Notes: a model not told the origin generated them from the letters alone. 64,000 nucleotides of DNA from Piromyces finnis (GCA_002104945.1 MCFH01000038.1:42501-106500); one strand, 5' to 3'. Numbered from the stretch's first letter, positions 1 to 10,972 are shown. Translations and numbers: made by a program.

Positions 1-2310
1 CTCAGATCTGCATACAATTTGGTAAGGGTTAAAGAAGGTCACGAATATCTCACTGCTTTCAGGACACCGTTAGGGCATTTCGAATATCTGGTGATGCCTT
101 TTGGATTAAGAAATGCTCCATCTGTATTTCAACGTTTTGTCCAAGATACCCTTAACAACACCATAGGATCCTTTGTGCAAGTATATCTTGATGATATCAT
201 CATCTACTCTTGTTCCCTCCAAGAGCATATAAATCACGTTCGGATAGTTCTTAAATTACTCCTGGATAATGGATTATACGTTAAGTTGGAGAAATGTGAC
301 TTTCATGTTTCTGAAACTACATTCTTAGGTTTTACTGTTTCTACTAAGGGTTTGTCTATGGATAAGAATAAGGTTAAGTCAGTATTAGACTGGCCGATAC
401 CAAAAAATATTAAGGAATTACAAAGCTTTCTTGGTCTTTGTAATTTCTACAGAAAATTCATCAAAGATTTCGCTTCTTACATGGAACCTTTGCGTAAATT
501 GCTAAAAAAGGGTAATGAATTTATTTGGGATGACTGTGCTGAAAACTCTTTTAATAAATTAAAGGACGCATTTAGAGTCGGAGAAATATTAATCTTTCCT
601 GATCCGGAAAAAGAGTATATTGTCGAAACCGACGCAAGCGATTTTGCTGTTGGTTGTGTTCTCTCCCAAATCAGCGATCTTGATAATTTATTACATCCAG
701 TTGCCTTCCACTCCAGATCACTTAACAATGCCGAAACTAATTATACTATATACGATAAAGAACTTTTGGCAATTATAACTGCTTTCGATACCTGGAGACA
801 CCATCTGGAAGGTGCTAAGTACCCCGTTCAGATAATTACAGATCACAAAAATCTGTTATATCTTAAGAAGCCTCAGCATCTAAACCAAAGGCAGATACGC
901 TGGAGCCTTTTTCTTTCTAAATTTGATTTTAGAATTGCATTCAGGCCAGGTTCAAAAAGTGGGAAACCCGACGCGTTATCAAGACGACCAGACTATAAAA
1001 AAAACACTAATATGAAACCTGTAACGATATTTAATAATAATGATGTATTTTGTTGCTCAATGAATGATAATATTGACAACCTTATCAGTGCTCAAAAAGG
1101 CGACAAATTTTGTCGAAATACTTTAAATAAAATTAAATCGAGCTCCGGAAACATTAATAGTTCATTATTTAGTCTTATTGATGGTGTTTTACATTTCCAA
1201 AAACGCATCATCGTTCCATCTTCGCTCAAGGTAAGATTACTTAAATCCTTCCATGATGCTCCAACTAGTGGCCATCAGGGGGTAGATAGGACTTTTGAAA
1301 AACTCAAAAGATCCTACTGGTGGCCTAATATGAAGAAAGATATCTCAAATTATGTTCTTTCGTGTGATGTCTGCAGTAGAGGTAAGATTCGTAGACATAA
1401 GCCTTATGGTAAATTATTACCTCTTCCTATTCCTACAAAACCCTGGGAAGTTATTGGCGTTGATTTTATTGTCTTTTTGCCTCCATCTAAAGATTGTACA
1501 TGCATCATGGTTGCTGCTGATCATCTAACAAAGATGGTTCATCTAGTGCCTTGTGCAGACGTCCCCTCTGCTGACCTCACTGCTAAACTCCTATTGTCCC
1601 AAGTGTTCAGATATCATGGATTTCCTAAAGTAATAGTTTCTGACCATGGCTCTCAATTTTCATCTCAATTTTGGACTTCTTTATGCTCCGCTATTCATGC
1701 TAAACCAAGTCTTGCTACCGCTTTCCATCAACAATCCAATGGACAAATTGAGAGAGCGAATGCTGTCATCGAACAGTATCTTAGATGTTATTGTTCTTCA
1801 TCCCAAAATGAATGGTGCTACTATCTCCCTCTCTGTGAAATGGCATATAACAACTCTATTAATAGATCAATTAATCAAACACCATTTCACGCTAATTATG
1901 GATTCCATCCCAATTGCACTATTGATTCCCCTCCGATTCTCCTAAAGGATAATGCTTCTGTACTAACAAGAAATTGGGCCTCTCATTTTGACGCACTTCG
2001 ACAACACCTTATAAAAGCTAAAGAGGATTTCAAAAAATTTGGTGATAGAAAAAAATCCGTTGGACCCTCTTTACAAATTAATGATTTAGTAATGTTGAGA
2101 AGACATTATTTTTCTAACGAACCTTCTAAGAAACTTTCCACTCAATATCTTGGACCATTTCGTATTTTGGAGAAGAGGGAAAGAATGAACTACCGCTTGG
2201 AATTACCAGAAAACTTACACCTACATCCGGTATTTCATATATCCCAATTAGAGCCATATATAAATAGAAACGACGATTTGAAGGAACCAGATATAAAAGG
2301 GGCAATGTAA
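1..2310 (+). CDS. Ty3/gypsy retrotransposon Pol, 5'-truncated by the window edge (RT, RNase H, integrase)
   Basis: The frame is open from base 1, so the protein begins outside the window; 769 residues are visible. It enters inside the reverse transcriptase palm. The catalytic YLDD box is near visible residue 62. The RT thumb and an RNase H domain follow, the latter with an ETDASDFAVG-type active-site strand. The integrase has an HHCC zinc finger and a D,D,E core (AADHLTK, VSDHGSQF and a Glu in the SNGQIERAN stretch). It ends shortly after the conserved HPVFHISQLEP segment. Unlike the two complete elements downstream it shows no chromodomain. The stop codon overlaps the predicted first bases of the 3' LTR. 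Codon use is less AT-extreme than in elements 1 and 2, and sequence identity to them is moderate, so it is a separate family. Identification as Ty3/gypsy Pol is secure; whether the whole element is intact cannot be seen. Confidence 0.95.
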   Translation, partial: LRSAYNLVRVKEGHEYLTAFRTPLGHFEYLVMPFGLRNAPSVFQRFVQDTLNNTIGSFVQVYLDDIIIYSCSLQEHINHVRIVLKLLLDNGLYVKLEKCDFHVSETTFLGFTVSTKGLSMDKNKVKSVLDWPIPKNIKELQSFLGLCNFYRKFIKDFASYMEPLRKLLKKGNEFIWDDCAENSFNKLKDAFRVGEILIFPDPEKEYIVETDASDFAVGCVLSQISDLDNLLHPVAFHSRSLNNAETNYTIYDKELLAIITAFDTWRHHLEGAKYPVQIITDHKNLLYLKKPQHLNQRQIRWSLFLSKFDFRIAFRPGSKSGKPDALSRRPDYKKNTNMKPVTIFNNNDVFCCSMNDNIDNLISAQKGDKFCRNTLNKIKSSSGNINSSLFSLIDGVLHFQKRIIVPSSLKVRLLKSFHDAPTSGHQGVDRTFEKLKRSYWWPNMKKDISNYVLSCDVCSRGKIRRHKPYGKLLPLPIPTKPWEVIGVDFIVFLPPSKDCTCIMVAADHLTKMVHLVPCADVPSADLTAKLLLSQVFRYHGFPKVIVSDHGSQFSSQFWTSLCSAIHAKPSLATAFHQQSNGQIERANAVIEQYLRCYCSSSQNEWCYYLPLCEMAYNNSINRSINQTPFHANYGFHPNCTIDSPPILLKDNASVLTRNWASHFDALRQHLIKAKEDFKKFGDRKKSVGPSLQINDLVMLRRHYFSNEPSKKLSTQYLGPFRILEKRERMNYRLELPENLHLHPVFHISQLEPYINRNDDLKEPDIKGAM
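2295..2305 (+). promoter_or_regulatory. Polypurine tract of the first gypsy element
   Basis: AAAAGGGGCAA lies directly before TGTAAG, the likely 5' end of the 3' LTR. A purine run immediately before a TG-starting LTR is the usual plus-strand primer of LTR retrotransposons. It also encodes the last codons of pol. Confidence 0.6.
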
Positions 2311-3302
2311 GAAATAATAATTATTTCAATCTAAATAATTAATATTTCTTATTAGTTTAATAATTTATTTATTTATTTAGTTACATAATATTCTATACAC
2401 TTAATTTATTTATTTAATTTATTTAGTTAAATAATATTTTATGCACTTAATTTATTTATTTAATTTATTTAGTTAAATAATATTTTATGCACTTAATTTA
2501 TTTATTTAATTTATTTAGTTAAATAATATTTTATGCACTTAATTTATTTATTTAATTTATTTAGTTAAATAATATTTTATGCACTTAATTTATTTATTTA
2601 ATTTATTTAGTTAAATAATATTTTATACACTTAATTTATTTATTTAATTTATTTAGTTAAATAATATTTTATACATTTGATTTTTAAATAATATTTATAT
2701 ATAAGAATCCTGTAATTTAATTGTGTATTACTAATTAATTTACATATTATATCTAAACACGGATTTACTTTAGGAAATCGGTATTTTAAGGTTTTCCCGA
2801 TTATTATAATTGGTTTTACTTAAAATTTACACGATGACTAATATGATTAGAATATTGGTCGAAAACTTGTTTAGGTTTTTCTTCTAGTCTTTTCCTAAAC
2901 ATTTAATTTGTTAAGATTAGAACCCATTTATTTAACCTTAATTTCTAATAAAAATATAAATAAGACACTCTTGAAATTCTTTAGAAATTCAAGAGTTATT
3001 ATTATAAGAAAAATTAATTATAATAAATAACAAATAATTCTATTTTAATAAAAAACATATTATTAAAACATAATTTTAATACATCTCACTCTTATCCTCC
3101 TTCCCATTTGTGTTTTTGTTGTTTATTATAAATCCTTATAATAAACTCGCTAAGTTCTAATCTTAATTCTATATTTAATTTTTTATTATTTTTTTCTTTC
3201 TATATACATATAATTTAATATTAAATTTTAATATTGAGTTATCAATAAGTAATTATATTGTACTATTTATTATATACATTACAATATAATTACTACACAA
3301 CA
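2306..3302 (+). repeat. Probable 3' LTR of the first gypsy element
   Basis: It starts with TG after the polypurine tract and probably ends at CACAACA (3296-3302), giving about 1 kb, similar to the LTRs of element 2. A TATA box (TATAAATAAG, from 2955) lies about 40 nt before GAGTTATTATTAT, which resembles the predicted transcript starts of the other elements here. The matching 5' LTR is outside the window, so the 3' boundary is inferred. It carries a 46-bp tandem array and ends 11 bp upstream of the tRNA-iMet gene. Confidence 0.55.
2352..2680. repeat. Tandem array of a 46-bp unit, about seven copies
   Basis: Units starting with CACTTAATTT recur at 2398, 2444, 2490, 2536, 2582 and 2628, exactly 46 bp apart. 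A diverged copy lies before the first and a decaying one follows the last. The central copies are nearly identical. The array sits in the upstream (U3) half of the probable LTR, before its TATA box. Confidence 0.9.
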
Positions 3303-3313
3303 ATTATTATAAA

Positions 3314-3385
3314 AGCAGCGTAGCGCAGTGGAAGCGTGGTGGGCTCATAACCCACAGGTCGTATGATCGAAACATACCGCTGCTA
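3314..3385 (+). tRNA. Initiator tRNA-Met (CAT anticodon)
   Basis: A complete intron-less cloverleaf can be folded. The acceptor stem is AGCAGCG with CGCTGCT, the D arm GCGC/GCGT, and the anticodon arm GTGGG-CTCATAA-CCCAC with CAT in the loop. The T arm is GTATG-ATCGAAA-CATAC. Initiator hallmarks are present: an A1:U72 pair, three G:C pairs at the base of the anticodon loop, and an A-rich T loop with no TTC. A run of T from about 3403 can serve as the Pol III terminator. The CCA end is not encoded, as usual in eukaryotes. Confidence 0.96.
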
Positions 3386-4271
3386 TGTCAAATTTTAATT
3401 TTTTTTAATAAATTTAAAATAAATGCGTTATTATAAATAGTATTATAAGTAATGTAACATTATTTAAAAAAAAAAATATCCAGTAAACAATAATCATAGT
3501 TAAAGAAAGGATAAAGATAATATTAAGGAAGAAACTATAAAATGATTAATAATAATTCATTATTATTGTTGCAATAATTATATTTTCTTTTCAATGCATT
3601 AAATAGTAAAAGTGGGTTTTATAATTTAATTTATAATTAAAATTATAATCTTAATTGAAAAGAATATATTTAAAAATTATAAGAATTTATATATATATAT
3701 TACAATATAGATTTGATAATATTTATTCAGTATCATAATGTATATACTATGCTTATTACGTTTTACGTTTTAATAGTATATTAAAATTAACTCATTTCTA
3801 AGCATGGATGATTAATAATCGGTATAAATTTATTTTTTCATTATTATTATTATTATTTTTTTTTTTTGGAAAGAAATTATTATAATATAATAACAGAAAT
3901 TAATATATAAATACTTATTTATATTATTGAATAACCAAATAAAAAAAATATTCATAGTGGTATATTTATTTTTTTTTACTATCATAATTAGTCATTATTT
4001 TAATAATAAAATATCATAAAAGAGCGGATAAATTTCCATCTAAAAATTAATAATCTTATTATGATAATTAATAATTAAATAAATTAAAATTAAATTTATA
4101 TTTCTTATAAATATATTATGTAATATATTAAAATTATACTTGTTTGTATATATATTTTTCATATTAAATCTTATTTTTTTTAATTAAATAAAAGTAATAT
4201 AAAAGAATTATTTTAGCTTTTTATTTTTTTTTTATTTTTTTAGTAATTTTACTTTTATATAATATTAAAAA
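3386..4271. other. Intergenic AT-rich region
   Basis: Beyond the Pol III terminator T-run it holds homopolymer and ATT runs. I see no coding region, RNA gene or mobile element. The last 70 bases are the T-rich presumed promoter and leader of the aldo/keto reductase gene. Confidence 0.7.
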
Positions 4272-5147
4272 ATGATATTAGATGAAAATATAAAATTAAA
4301 TAACGGTGTTGAAATTCCAACTCTCGGTCTTGGAACATGGTTACTTGAAAATGATAAAGCTTGTGAAGTTGTTTCCACAGCTTTAAAACTTGGATATCGT
4401 CATATTGATACAGCTGAAGCTTATGATAATGAAAAGGGTGTTGGTGAAGGTATTCGAGCTTCTGGTATTCCAAGAGAAAAAATTTTCCTTACTACTAAGC
4501 TTGCAGCAGAAATAAAAGATTATGAAAAAGCTAAAAAAGCTATTCAAAAATCTTTAGACGATTTACAAGTTGATTATATTGATTTAATGATTATTCATTC
4601 ACCACAACCATGGGATATTTTCAGAGATGGTAATCATTATGAAGAAGGTAATTTAGCTGCTTGGAAAGCTTTAGAAGATTTTTACAAATTAGGTAAAATC
4701 AGAGCCATTGGTGTTTCTAACTTTGAAAAAGTTGATATTGAAAATATTTTAGCCCATGGTACTGTTAAACCAGCAGTTAATCAAATTTTAGTACATGTCT
4801 CAAATACACCATTTGAACTTATTAAGTACTGTGAAAGCCAAGGAATTGCTGTTGAAGCATACTCTCCAATTGGTCACGGTGAAATTCTTAAAAATCCTGT
4901 TTTAGTTGATATGGCTAAGAAATATAATGTTTCTGTTCCTCAATTATGTATTCGTTACACACTCCAACTTGGTTTTATTTCTCTTCCAAAAACTACAAAC
5001 CCAAGTCACATGAAGAATAATGCTGATGTTGATTTTACTATTTCTGATGAAGATATGGAAATTTTAAAGAATGTTGAACGCATTAAGGATTATGGTGACA
5101 CAATGAAATATTCTGGATTCCGTAGATTAGTTGAAAATCATAAATAA
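4272..5147 (+). CDS. Aldo/keto reductase (AKR family, 2,5-diketogluconate reductase-like)
   Basis: This intron-less gene encodes 291 residues, the usual size for prokaryote-type AKRs. The TIM-barrel signature is clear. The conserved start VEIPTLGLGTW is at residues 13-23. The catalytic tetrad is complete: Asp46 and Tyr51 (DTAEAY), Lys76 (LTTKL) and His109 (MIIHSPQPW). The AIGVSNF motif follows, and a cofactor loop (LPKTTNPSHMKNN) lies near residues 239-251. The family reduces carbonyls on sugars and aldehydes with NAD(P)H in the cytosol; the substrate cannot be told from sequence. The start ATG follows an A-rich leader. Its compact sequence, close in form to AKRs of anaerobic Firmicutes, suggests acquisition from bacteria, which is common in these fungi; that is inference. 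Confidence 0.93.
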   Translation: MILDENIKLNNGVEIPTLGLGTWLLENDKACEVVSTALKLGYRHIDTAEAYDNEKGVGEGIRASGIPREKIFLTTKLAAEIKDYEKAKKAIQKSLDDLQVDYIDLMIIHSPQPWDIFRDGNHYEEGNLAAWKALEDFYKLGKIRAIGVSNFEKVDIENILAHGTVKPAVNQILVHVSNTPFELIKYCESQGIAVEAYSPIGHGEILKNPVLVDMAKKYNVSVPQLCIRYTLQLGFISLPKTTNPSHMKNNADVDFTISDEDMEILKNVERIKDYGDTMKYSGFRRLVENHK

Positions 5148-6146
5148 GATATTTAATAATAAAATGCACATTTTATATTTAATTTAAAAAAAAAAAAAAA
5201 TTAAAAATGTTGGTATGAAATACAACAAGAAATAATGGAATAAATAAATTATAGAGTATAAATATTTTAATGGGAATTATTTTCCTTCAAATTAAATTTT
5301 TTTATAAATATATTTGATTTGTATCGTATATGTTATAATTATTAAAAAGCTATCAAATAAATAAATGAAAAAATTAAGTAATAAAAATAAATATAACTTC
5401 TTTCATTATAAAATATATAATTTTGTTTTTTATTTATTTATTTATTTATTTATTTTTTCATTCTATTATAATTTAATTAATTTTAATTATAGTAAAGTTT
5501 GTCATGAAATAATAGTTTATTTTTTACAACATAATAGTATTAATACTTAGAGAAATAATAAAATAAAGTATTAATACTATTATTTCATGACAAAGGCAAA
5601 GTATTAAATGACTAATATATCGTGTGGTTAATGACAATTTCGAAAATAATTTTAATAATGGAGAATCTTAAATTTTAATATACTTTTTTAACAATAATAA
5701 TAATGTTATTTTTTATTTTATAAGATATTTATAATTAATAACCTTTATTAATTATATATATATATATATATTTTAGGAAGGATTATGAATAAAAAAAGTC
5801 TAAATATTAATTTATATATATATATATATTTATTAAACTTCATATATAATTTTATTTATTAATTTTTTTATTATAGATAAAATAATTCATATGAAAATCT
5901 TTTAACTGAAAAAAAAAGTTTAGGAAAATTAGCTAAATAAAATATAAATAAATAGTATTTATTGTATTAATTAATTGAAAATGCTATTTAAAAAATTAAT
6001 ACGTTATTTATATATATATGAATGTATAATTAAAAAAAAGATTGATTATATGAAAAAAATAATAATACTTTTCTGTTATAAAAATTTTGAATATAAATTA
6101 GAAGTATATAATAAATATATAATTAATATTAAAAGGATTAAAAAAA
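5148..6146. other. Intergenic region with a foldback
   Basis: AT-rich spacer. A 61-codon open frame at 5365-5550 is T/A-rich and hydrophobic, has no recognisable domain and overlaps the foldback at 5498-5594, so I do not call it a gene. The final bases are the A-rich leader of the seven-helix membrane protein gene. Confidence 0.6.
5498..5594. repeat. Foldback (inverted repeat) with an insertion in one arm
   Basis: The right arm 5566-5594 is the exact reverse complement of two left blocks, 5498-5516 and 5539-5548. These are separated by 22 extra bases that end in a repeat of ATAATAGT. The structure fits a hairpin of about 29 bp in which one arm later gained a small duplication. Confidence 0.75.
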
Positions 6147-7022
6147 ATGAATAAGAATTCACCAGATTCTGGGACATGCAATAATAAATATTATTCCAAC
6201 TTTTTTGAAGGGATAAATTATCAAACAAAGGATACATTTTTCTTTGCTTTTATCATTCAATTTATATTGGTTTCATTAATGTATTTTTTTGTGGGTGCTG
6301 GAAAGTATTGGAAAGTATTGTATTATACATCGATTGCTGGATTGATTGGTTCAATAATTGAGAATTTTACTTTAGCATATATATGTCAGGAAAGTCAATT
6401 GGATAATAATAGTGAGGTATATACTTTTTTCATTTCAGAAATATTTTGGATAATAAACGAATTTGCAGTACCAATTTTAAATATAATAAAAATAGAAACG
6501 TTATCAAATGGAAAAGTAGCAATAATAATAAGGTATATTATTTTGATTCTTTCAATTCCATTTTCTGTGACAAGATTTTATATTGGCTATGATCGAATGA
6601 TAAAAGGTTATTTAAATACTAATGTATCTAGAATTGGGCACGGGATAGCATTCGGAATCTTAGGAGTATCTGATTCTATTTGTTCCATTTTTATAATATT
6701 CTTCTCTAGGTATAAACATAAAACAAGTATAATTCGTAATAGCAAAATTTCAAATTTAATGAAAATTTCAGGATTTACAATATTATTAATTGTAGATTTT
6801 GTTAGTATCGTACTTTCAATCTTATATATTATTAGTACAATTTTCCCCAATAATAAAAATTTAGAAAGTTCAACTACCCTATTTCATTGCTTAAAATCAG
6901 TTTTTATATTAATTTTGGCAACAGATGCACTTATGTTTAAATACAGTGCAGTTGGTACATACTCATTTGAAATTGGTAATAGCACTTCCATAAGTATAAG
7001 TACTACAAGTAGACAATATTAA
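6147..7022 (+). CDS. Seven-transmembrane protein of unknown function
   Basis: A single open frame of 291 residues. After about 28 polar residues, seven hydrophobic segments can be counted, starting at TFFFAFIIQF, VLYYTSIAGL, VYTFFISEIF, VAIIIRYIIL, GHGIAFGILG, MKISGFTILL and TTLFHCLKSV. A short Ser/Thr-rich tail closes the protein (SISTTSRQY). The topology fits a receptor-like or channel-like membrane protein. I recognise no family motif and none of the conserved residues of class A, class C or microbial rhodopsin families. There is no signal peptide and no visible intron. The start ATG follows an A-rich leader typical of this genome. It is probably a real gene, because the frame is long and the helix pattern regular, but its role is unknown. 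Confidence 0.75.
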   Translation: MNKNSPDSGTCNNKYYSNFFEGINYQTKDTFFFAFIIQFILVSLMYFFVGAGKYWKVLYYTSIAGLIGSIIENFTLAYICQESQLDNNSEVYTFFISEIFWIINEFAVPILNIIKIETLSNGKVAIIIRYIILILSIPFSVTRFYIGYDRMIKGYLNTNVSRIGHGIAFGILGVSDSICSIFIIFFSRYKHKTSIIRNSKISNLMKISGFTILLIVDFVSIVLSILYIISTIFPNNKNLESSTTLFHCLKSVFILILATDALMFKYSAVGTYSFEIGNSTSISISTTSRQY

Positions 7023-8387
7023 ATTTATATTTATAGCATGTTTAAATTATCATAAAAATAAAATAATAAATAACAACAGAGTAATTATTTCATTAATATT
7101 ATAAAAATATAGAAAAAAAATAATAATATTTATAAAAATAATAAAAATTTTTAATATCTAAATGCATAATTCGAATTTTATAAAATGAGTAAAATTGGAA
7201 GAATAAGGATTAATTAGAATACCATAATAATAGATAATAGATAAAAATTTCAAGAATTATATACAAAATACAATAAATTCTTTTTATTGTTATGATAAAT
7301 ATTTTATCTAACTTATTATTATATTTAATTAAAATGAAAATATATATTAAAAAAAAGATAATATAAAAAAATGAATATATATCATTTTATATATTTAATA
7401 TATTAAATTATTAAAATGATATAATTAAAGATATGAAATATCTCTCATATAATAAGAAAAAAAAATATGAAACTCATTTTAAAACATTAGCATTAGTAAA
7501 TAATTAATACCATTTAAAAGAAATATTAATATATAATATTCATTCATAAACTAATATATATATATATATATTATATTACATGCTTTATAGAAAAATTATT
7601 TAAAAGTTATAAAATTAATTCAACAATATTATGGTTAACAAATTTTCACAATCAATAATTATTTTTATATATAAATATATATCATAAAAAAAAAACTTTA
7701 ACAAATAAAGTAGCATTATAAAATCTAATTTATGAAAATATTTAAATATTTTTTTTATATTTTAGTATGTTTATCATGAATTAAAAATTGTAAAATATTT
7801 GTAAATATTAACTTAATTTATATGCGTGTATTTTGTTATTAATGCATTTATTTATGAGGCATATATATAAGAAATAATAAATATTTATTTATTAGTAATT
7901 TCTAAAATTATTAAATAAATAGTTTTGTAAAGATTTTCTAACATAAAATAATGATTATAATAATATTGTTAAATTTCGAAAATAAAGTATATCCTTTCTA
8001 CTTTATGCAATATATTATATAATAAATATATGAAAAAACATTTAATTACAATTTTTATGATTACTAATAAAACATTTTTTATAAATCATGATAATCTTAC
8101 TATTTTTATAAAAATAATAATTATTATTATGAATTTAATATAATGTTATTTCTTTTTATATCTTTATTAATCTATAGTAATTTATATTAGCTATTTAAAA
8201 TTATATATCATTACTGATTTTTTTTATTTATTAATTATTATTAAAAAGTTATATATATGTGTATATTTATAATAAATACTAAAATTTATATTTTATTTTT
8301 AAATGAATATATTTAATTGGAATTGTTATGAAATAATATAGATAAATAAATAGAATAGAACTTTAAAAAATTTTCTAATAAGAATAT
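7023..8387. other. Intergenic AT-rich region
   Basis: About 1.36 kb of A/T homopolymers and short TA runs between convergent genes. I find no coding frame, RNA gene or repeat that can be supported. Confidence 0.65.
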
Positions 8388-9564
8388 TTATTTTTTATTA
8401 AATAATTGATATATATACATAGGTGAATTAAAGGGCGACGTGCTGTTTTTATTATTAATATCTGTATTAGATGTAATGTTATTTATAATATGATATGAAG
8501 ATGATGGAGGAAGATTACTTAATAAATTTGATGAACTTAAAGGGTGAGTGTTAATTAATGTATTACTTGAATTAATATTATCTTGAGGATCAATTATTGA
8601 ACTAGATAAAATCATTTTATTTAAATTGTTTGTGTATTCAAATGAATTGCATAAAATAAGATTATTTGAATTTAATTCATTATTATGACTCGTAGTATTA
8701 ATTATTAATGGAAAAGTAGTAGTATTTATTAAGGTAGGATTAGAAGTGTTAGTTATGATTGTGTTAGTAGCATTTAAAGCAGGCATATTACAATTAATAT
8801 TATTAATGGTATTTATAGGTATATATTTTTGATTTGAAATATTAAATTCATTATTTCCTGAAAAGGAAGTATCACATCTGTTATTAGTAATGGAATTACA
8901 AAAATAATTATTCTGAGTTGGAATATTTTCATTTTTATTATTTTGAATTATTTCAAAATTTTGGCTATTATTATTATTATTATTATTAATTAAATATGAA
9001 GCATTATCATTTTTTAACTGTTTTATTTTCTTTTTTTTTGAATAATACTTTAATGATTTTTCTACTTTATTAATGATATCATCTTCATAATGACAAATAT
9101 GTGAGTATCTTTTATCTAAACAAAGTTCTTTCCATATTTTAGTTATATGTGAACTATTAATATTATCTGGTTGATTATTTGATTTCTTAAGAACAGCTTC
9201 CCAAAGTAATTTCATTTGTTGTGGTGTTTTAGCATAAGTATATAATGTTCTACATATACGTTCATAACCTATAGATAATATATTATTAATAATTTAATTT
9301 AATTAATATATTAATAATATTAATAAACTCTTTATTTTTTATTCTTAATACTATACTTGGTTGAATTTTAAAGTCCGTAAGTTGGTCAATGACTTTAGCA
9401 GCTACTAACAATCGATATGATTCTGTTTTATTATTTTAATTTTTTAATATTATTTATAAATGCCTTTTTTATGTATATATTTATATCATATAGTATATTC
9501 ATTCAATACATACGTGCTCTAATATTTAAAATTAACAGTTAAATATTAAATATTTGTTAGACTA

Positions 9565-9658
<94 letters not shown>

Positions 9659-9854
9659 TATTATTTATTATTTATTATTTATTATTATCAATTTACTTTG
9701 AAATATTCCATTTTTTCTTTATATATTCATCATAAGAACAGCCTTCTTTTAAATATTCTTTGTTATCAATAGATTTTTGAATTTCTTTTACCATTATTCT
9801 AAACCTATTTTGTTTTTCAATGTAAGCATATAAATTTGTATTACTTCCTGCCAT
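8388..9854 (-). CDS. Spliced gene (4 exons) with a bacterial/phage-like N-terminal domain and an Asn-rich tail
   Basis: My model reads exons 9697-9854, 9514-9518, 9357-9422 and 8388-9268 on the minus strand, 369 residues in all. The introns are GTAAAT...TAG, GTATGT...CAG and GTATAG...TAG. The second exon is only 5 nt long; without it the flanking exons are out of frame. The N-terminal 120 residues contain YDEYIKKKW, then SYRLLVAAKVIDQL, then SYERICRTL and LLWEAVLKK. This order resembles a domain found in bacterial and phage proteins in which an E-(Y/F)-(C/I)-...-W segment is followed by YRLI-x-AA-x-V-x-x-L and then NER-x-x-(R)PL. That match is from memory of the motif, not a search. The rest is Asn/Ser/Thr-rich and low in complexity. 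Intron 1 contains the large ATT microsatellite. A DNA-binding or regulatory role is a guess. Confidence 0.7.
9565..9688. repeat. (ATT)n microsatellite inside intron 1 of the 8388-9854 gene
   Basis: About 30 uninterrupted ATT units followed by TATT-type units. The run lies within the modelled intron 9519-9696, so its length would not alter the protein. Open frames read through it are artefacts. Confidence 0.95.
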
Positions 9855-10835
9855 TTTTTCTATAGTTTAGTATCATTTATTACTAAGTGAGAATAATTTT
9901 TAGTTTTATGAATAGTTTTGATTAAGTGAAATATAAGGAAATTTGAAAAAATAAAAAAAGGATAATTCATTCACTTTTATATTTAATATTAATAATATAA
10001 ATAAGATTTAATAATAGAGGAATTAATACAATGGAGATTTATTATCCAATTAGTTATAATTTGAAATAATTATTTCTTCAAACCCAAACTTAATTAAATA
10101 TATATTTTCAATAACAAATACAAAAATATATTAAAATTGTATTAAATATTTATATAATATTTATTTATTTTTAATATATAGACTTTTTAATCTCCGTTAA
10201 AAGTTTTTTTTTTTTTTATAATAAACAATTAACTAATATGAATAATTATATATATTTAATGGTAAATTAAATTTATTGTGAAACATTAAAATTTGTAAAT
10301 TTTAATAAAATTAATTACAAATTAACAAATCATGGAAAAAAAAGTTATTTATTAAATAAAAATATAATTAAAACTAGGAAAATAAAATTTTTTAAACATT
10401 TTTTAATCACTAATAATAAAGTTTTATTATTCATAAATATTAAAAATATAATAAAATAAATTTATTTTATTTACTATTAATTATTTATTTTTACATTATT
10501 TAATTTTTACTTATTAATTAATTGTATAGAAAGTATAATTTTATTTAATCTTATATAAATATTTATTTCTATTATAATTAAAATGTAGCTCTTTTCAATG
10601 TATAAGACGCTATTATATACTTGTATTATGATAATACTAAATATCAATAAGTATTAATAATAAATAAATACAAAATAATAAATAAATTTATTATACAAAT
10701 ATTTATTATATAGTATTAGTGTTATATAATGATATAATTATTAATATAAATATAATAAATATTTTATATTTTTTTAATAAAATAATGTTAAACTAACATT
10801 ACTAATTCTTTAAATTTTCACTTTTAAAATAAGAC
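9855..10835. other. Intergenic region between the 4-exon gene and tRNA-Cys
   Basis: AT-rich spacer with homopolymer runs. It holds the presumed divergent upstream region of the 4-exon gene. TTTT (minus strand, 10826-10829) is the probable Pol III terminator of tRNA-Cys. Nothing else can be supported. Confidence 0.65.
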
Positions 10836-10907
10836 AGGGGCGTTCCGGATTTGAACCGAAGACCTATTGATCTGCAGTCAATTGCTCTACCGCTGAGCTA
10901 ACACCCC
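10836..10907 (-). tRNA. tRNA-Cys (GCA anticodon)
   Basis: The minus strand folds as a complete intron-less cloverleaf. The acceptor stem is GGGGTGT with ACGCCCC (one U:G pair) and discriminator U73. The D arm contains AGCTCAGCGGTAGAGC. The anticodon arm is ATTGA-CTGCAGA-TCAAT with GCA at positions 34-36, and the T arm contains GGTTCAAATCC. U73 and GCA are the identity elements of tRNA-Cys. Element 1 begins 66 bp upstream of its 5' end. Confidence 0.97.
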
Positions 10908-10972
10908 AATTGTCAATTTTTCTGATAAATAATTAAATTTATAAATTATGAATTTATAATAATAATAATAAT

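Noticed and set aside
2352-2680. Possible CRISPR-like array
   Set aside because: Units are directly adjacent with no unique spacers, and the DNA is eukaryotic.
5365-5550. Small hydrophobic open frame
   Set aside because: T/A-rich composition gives such frames by chance; no domain, and it ends in a foldback.
9554-9772. 72-codon poly-Ile open frame
   Set aside because: It is the ATT microsatellite of an intron read in one frame, running antisense into exon 1 of the real gene.
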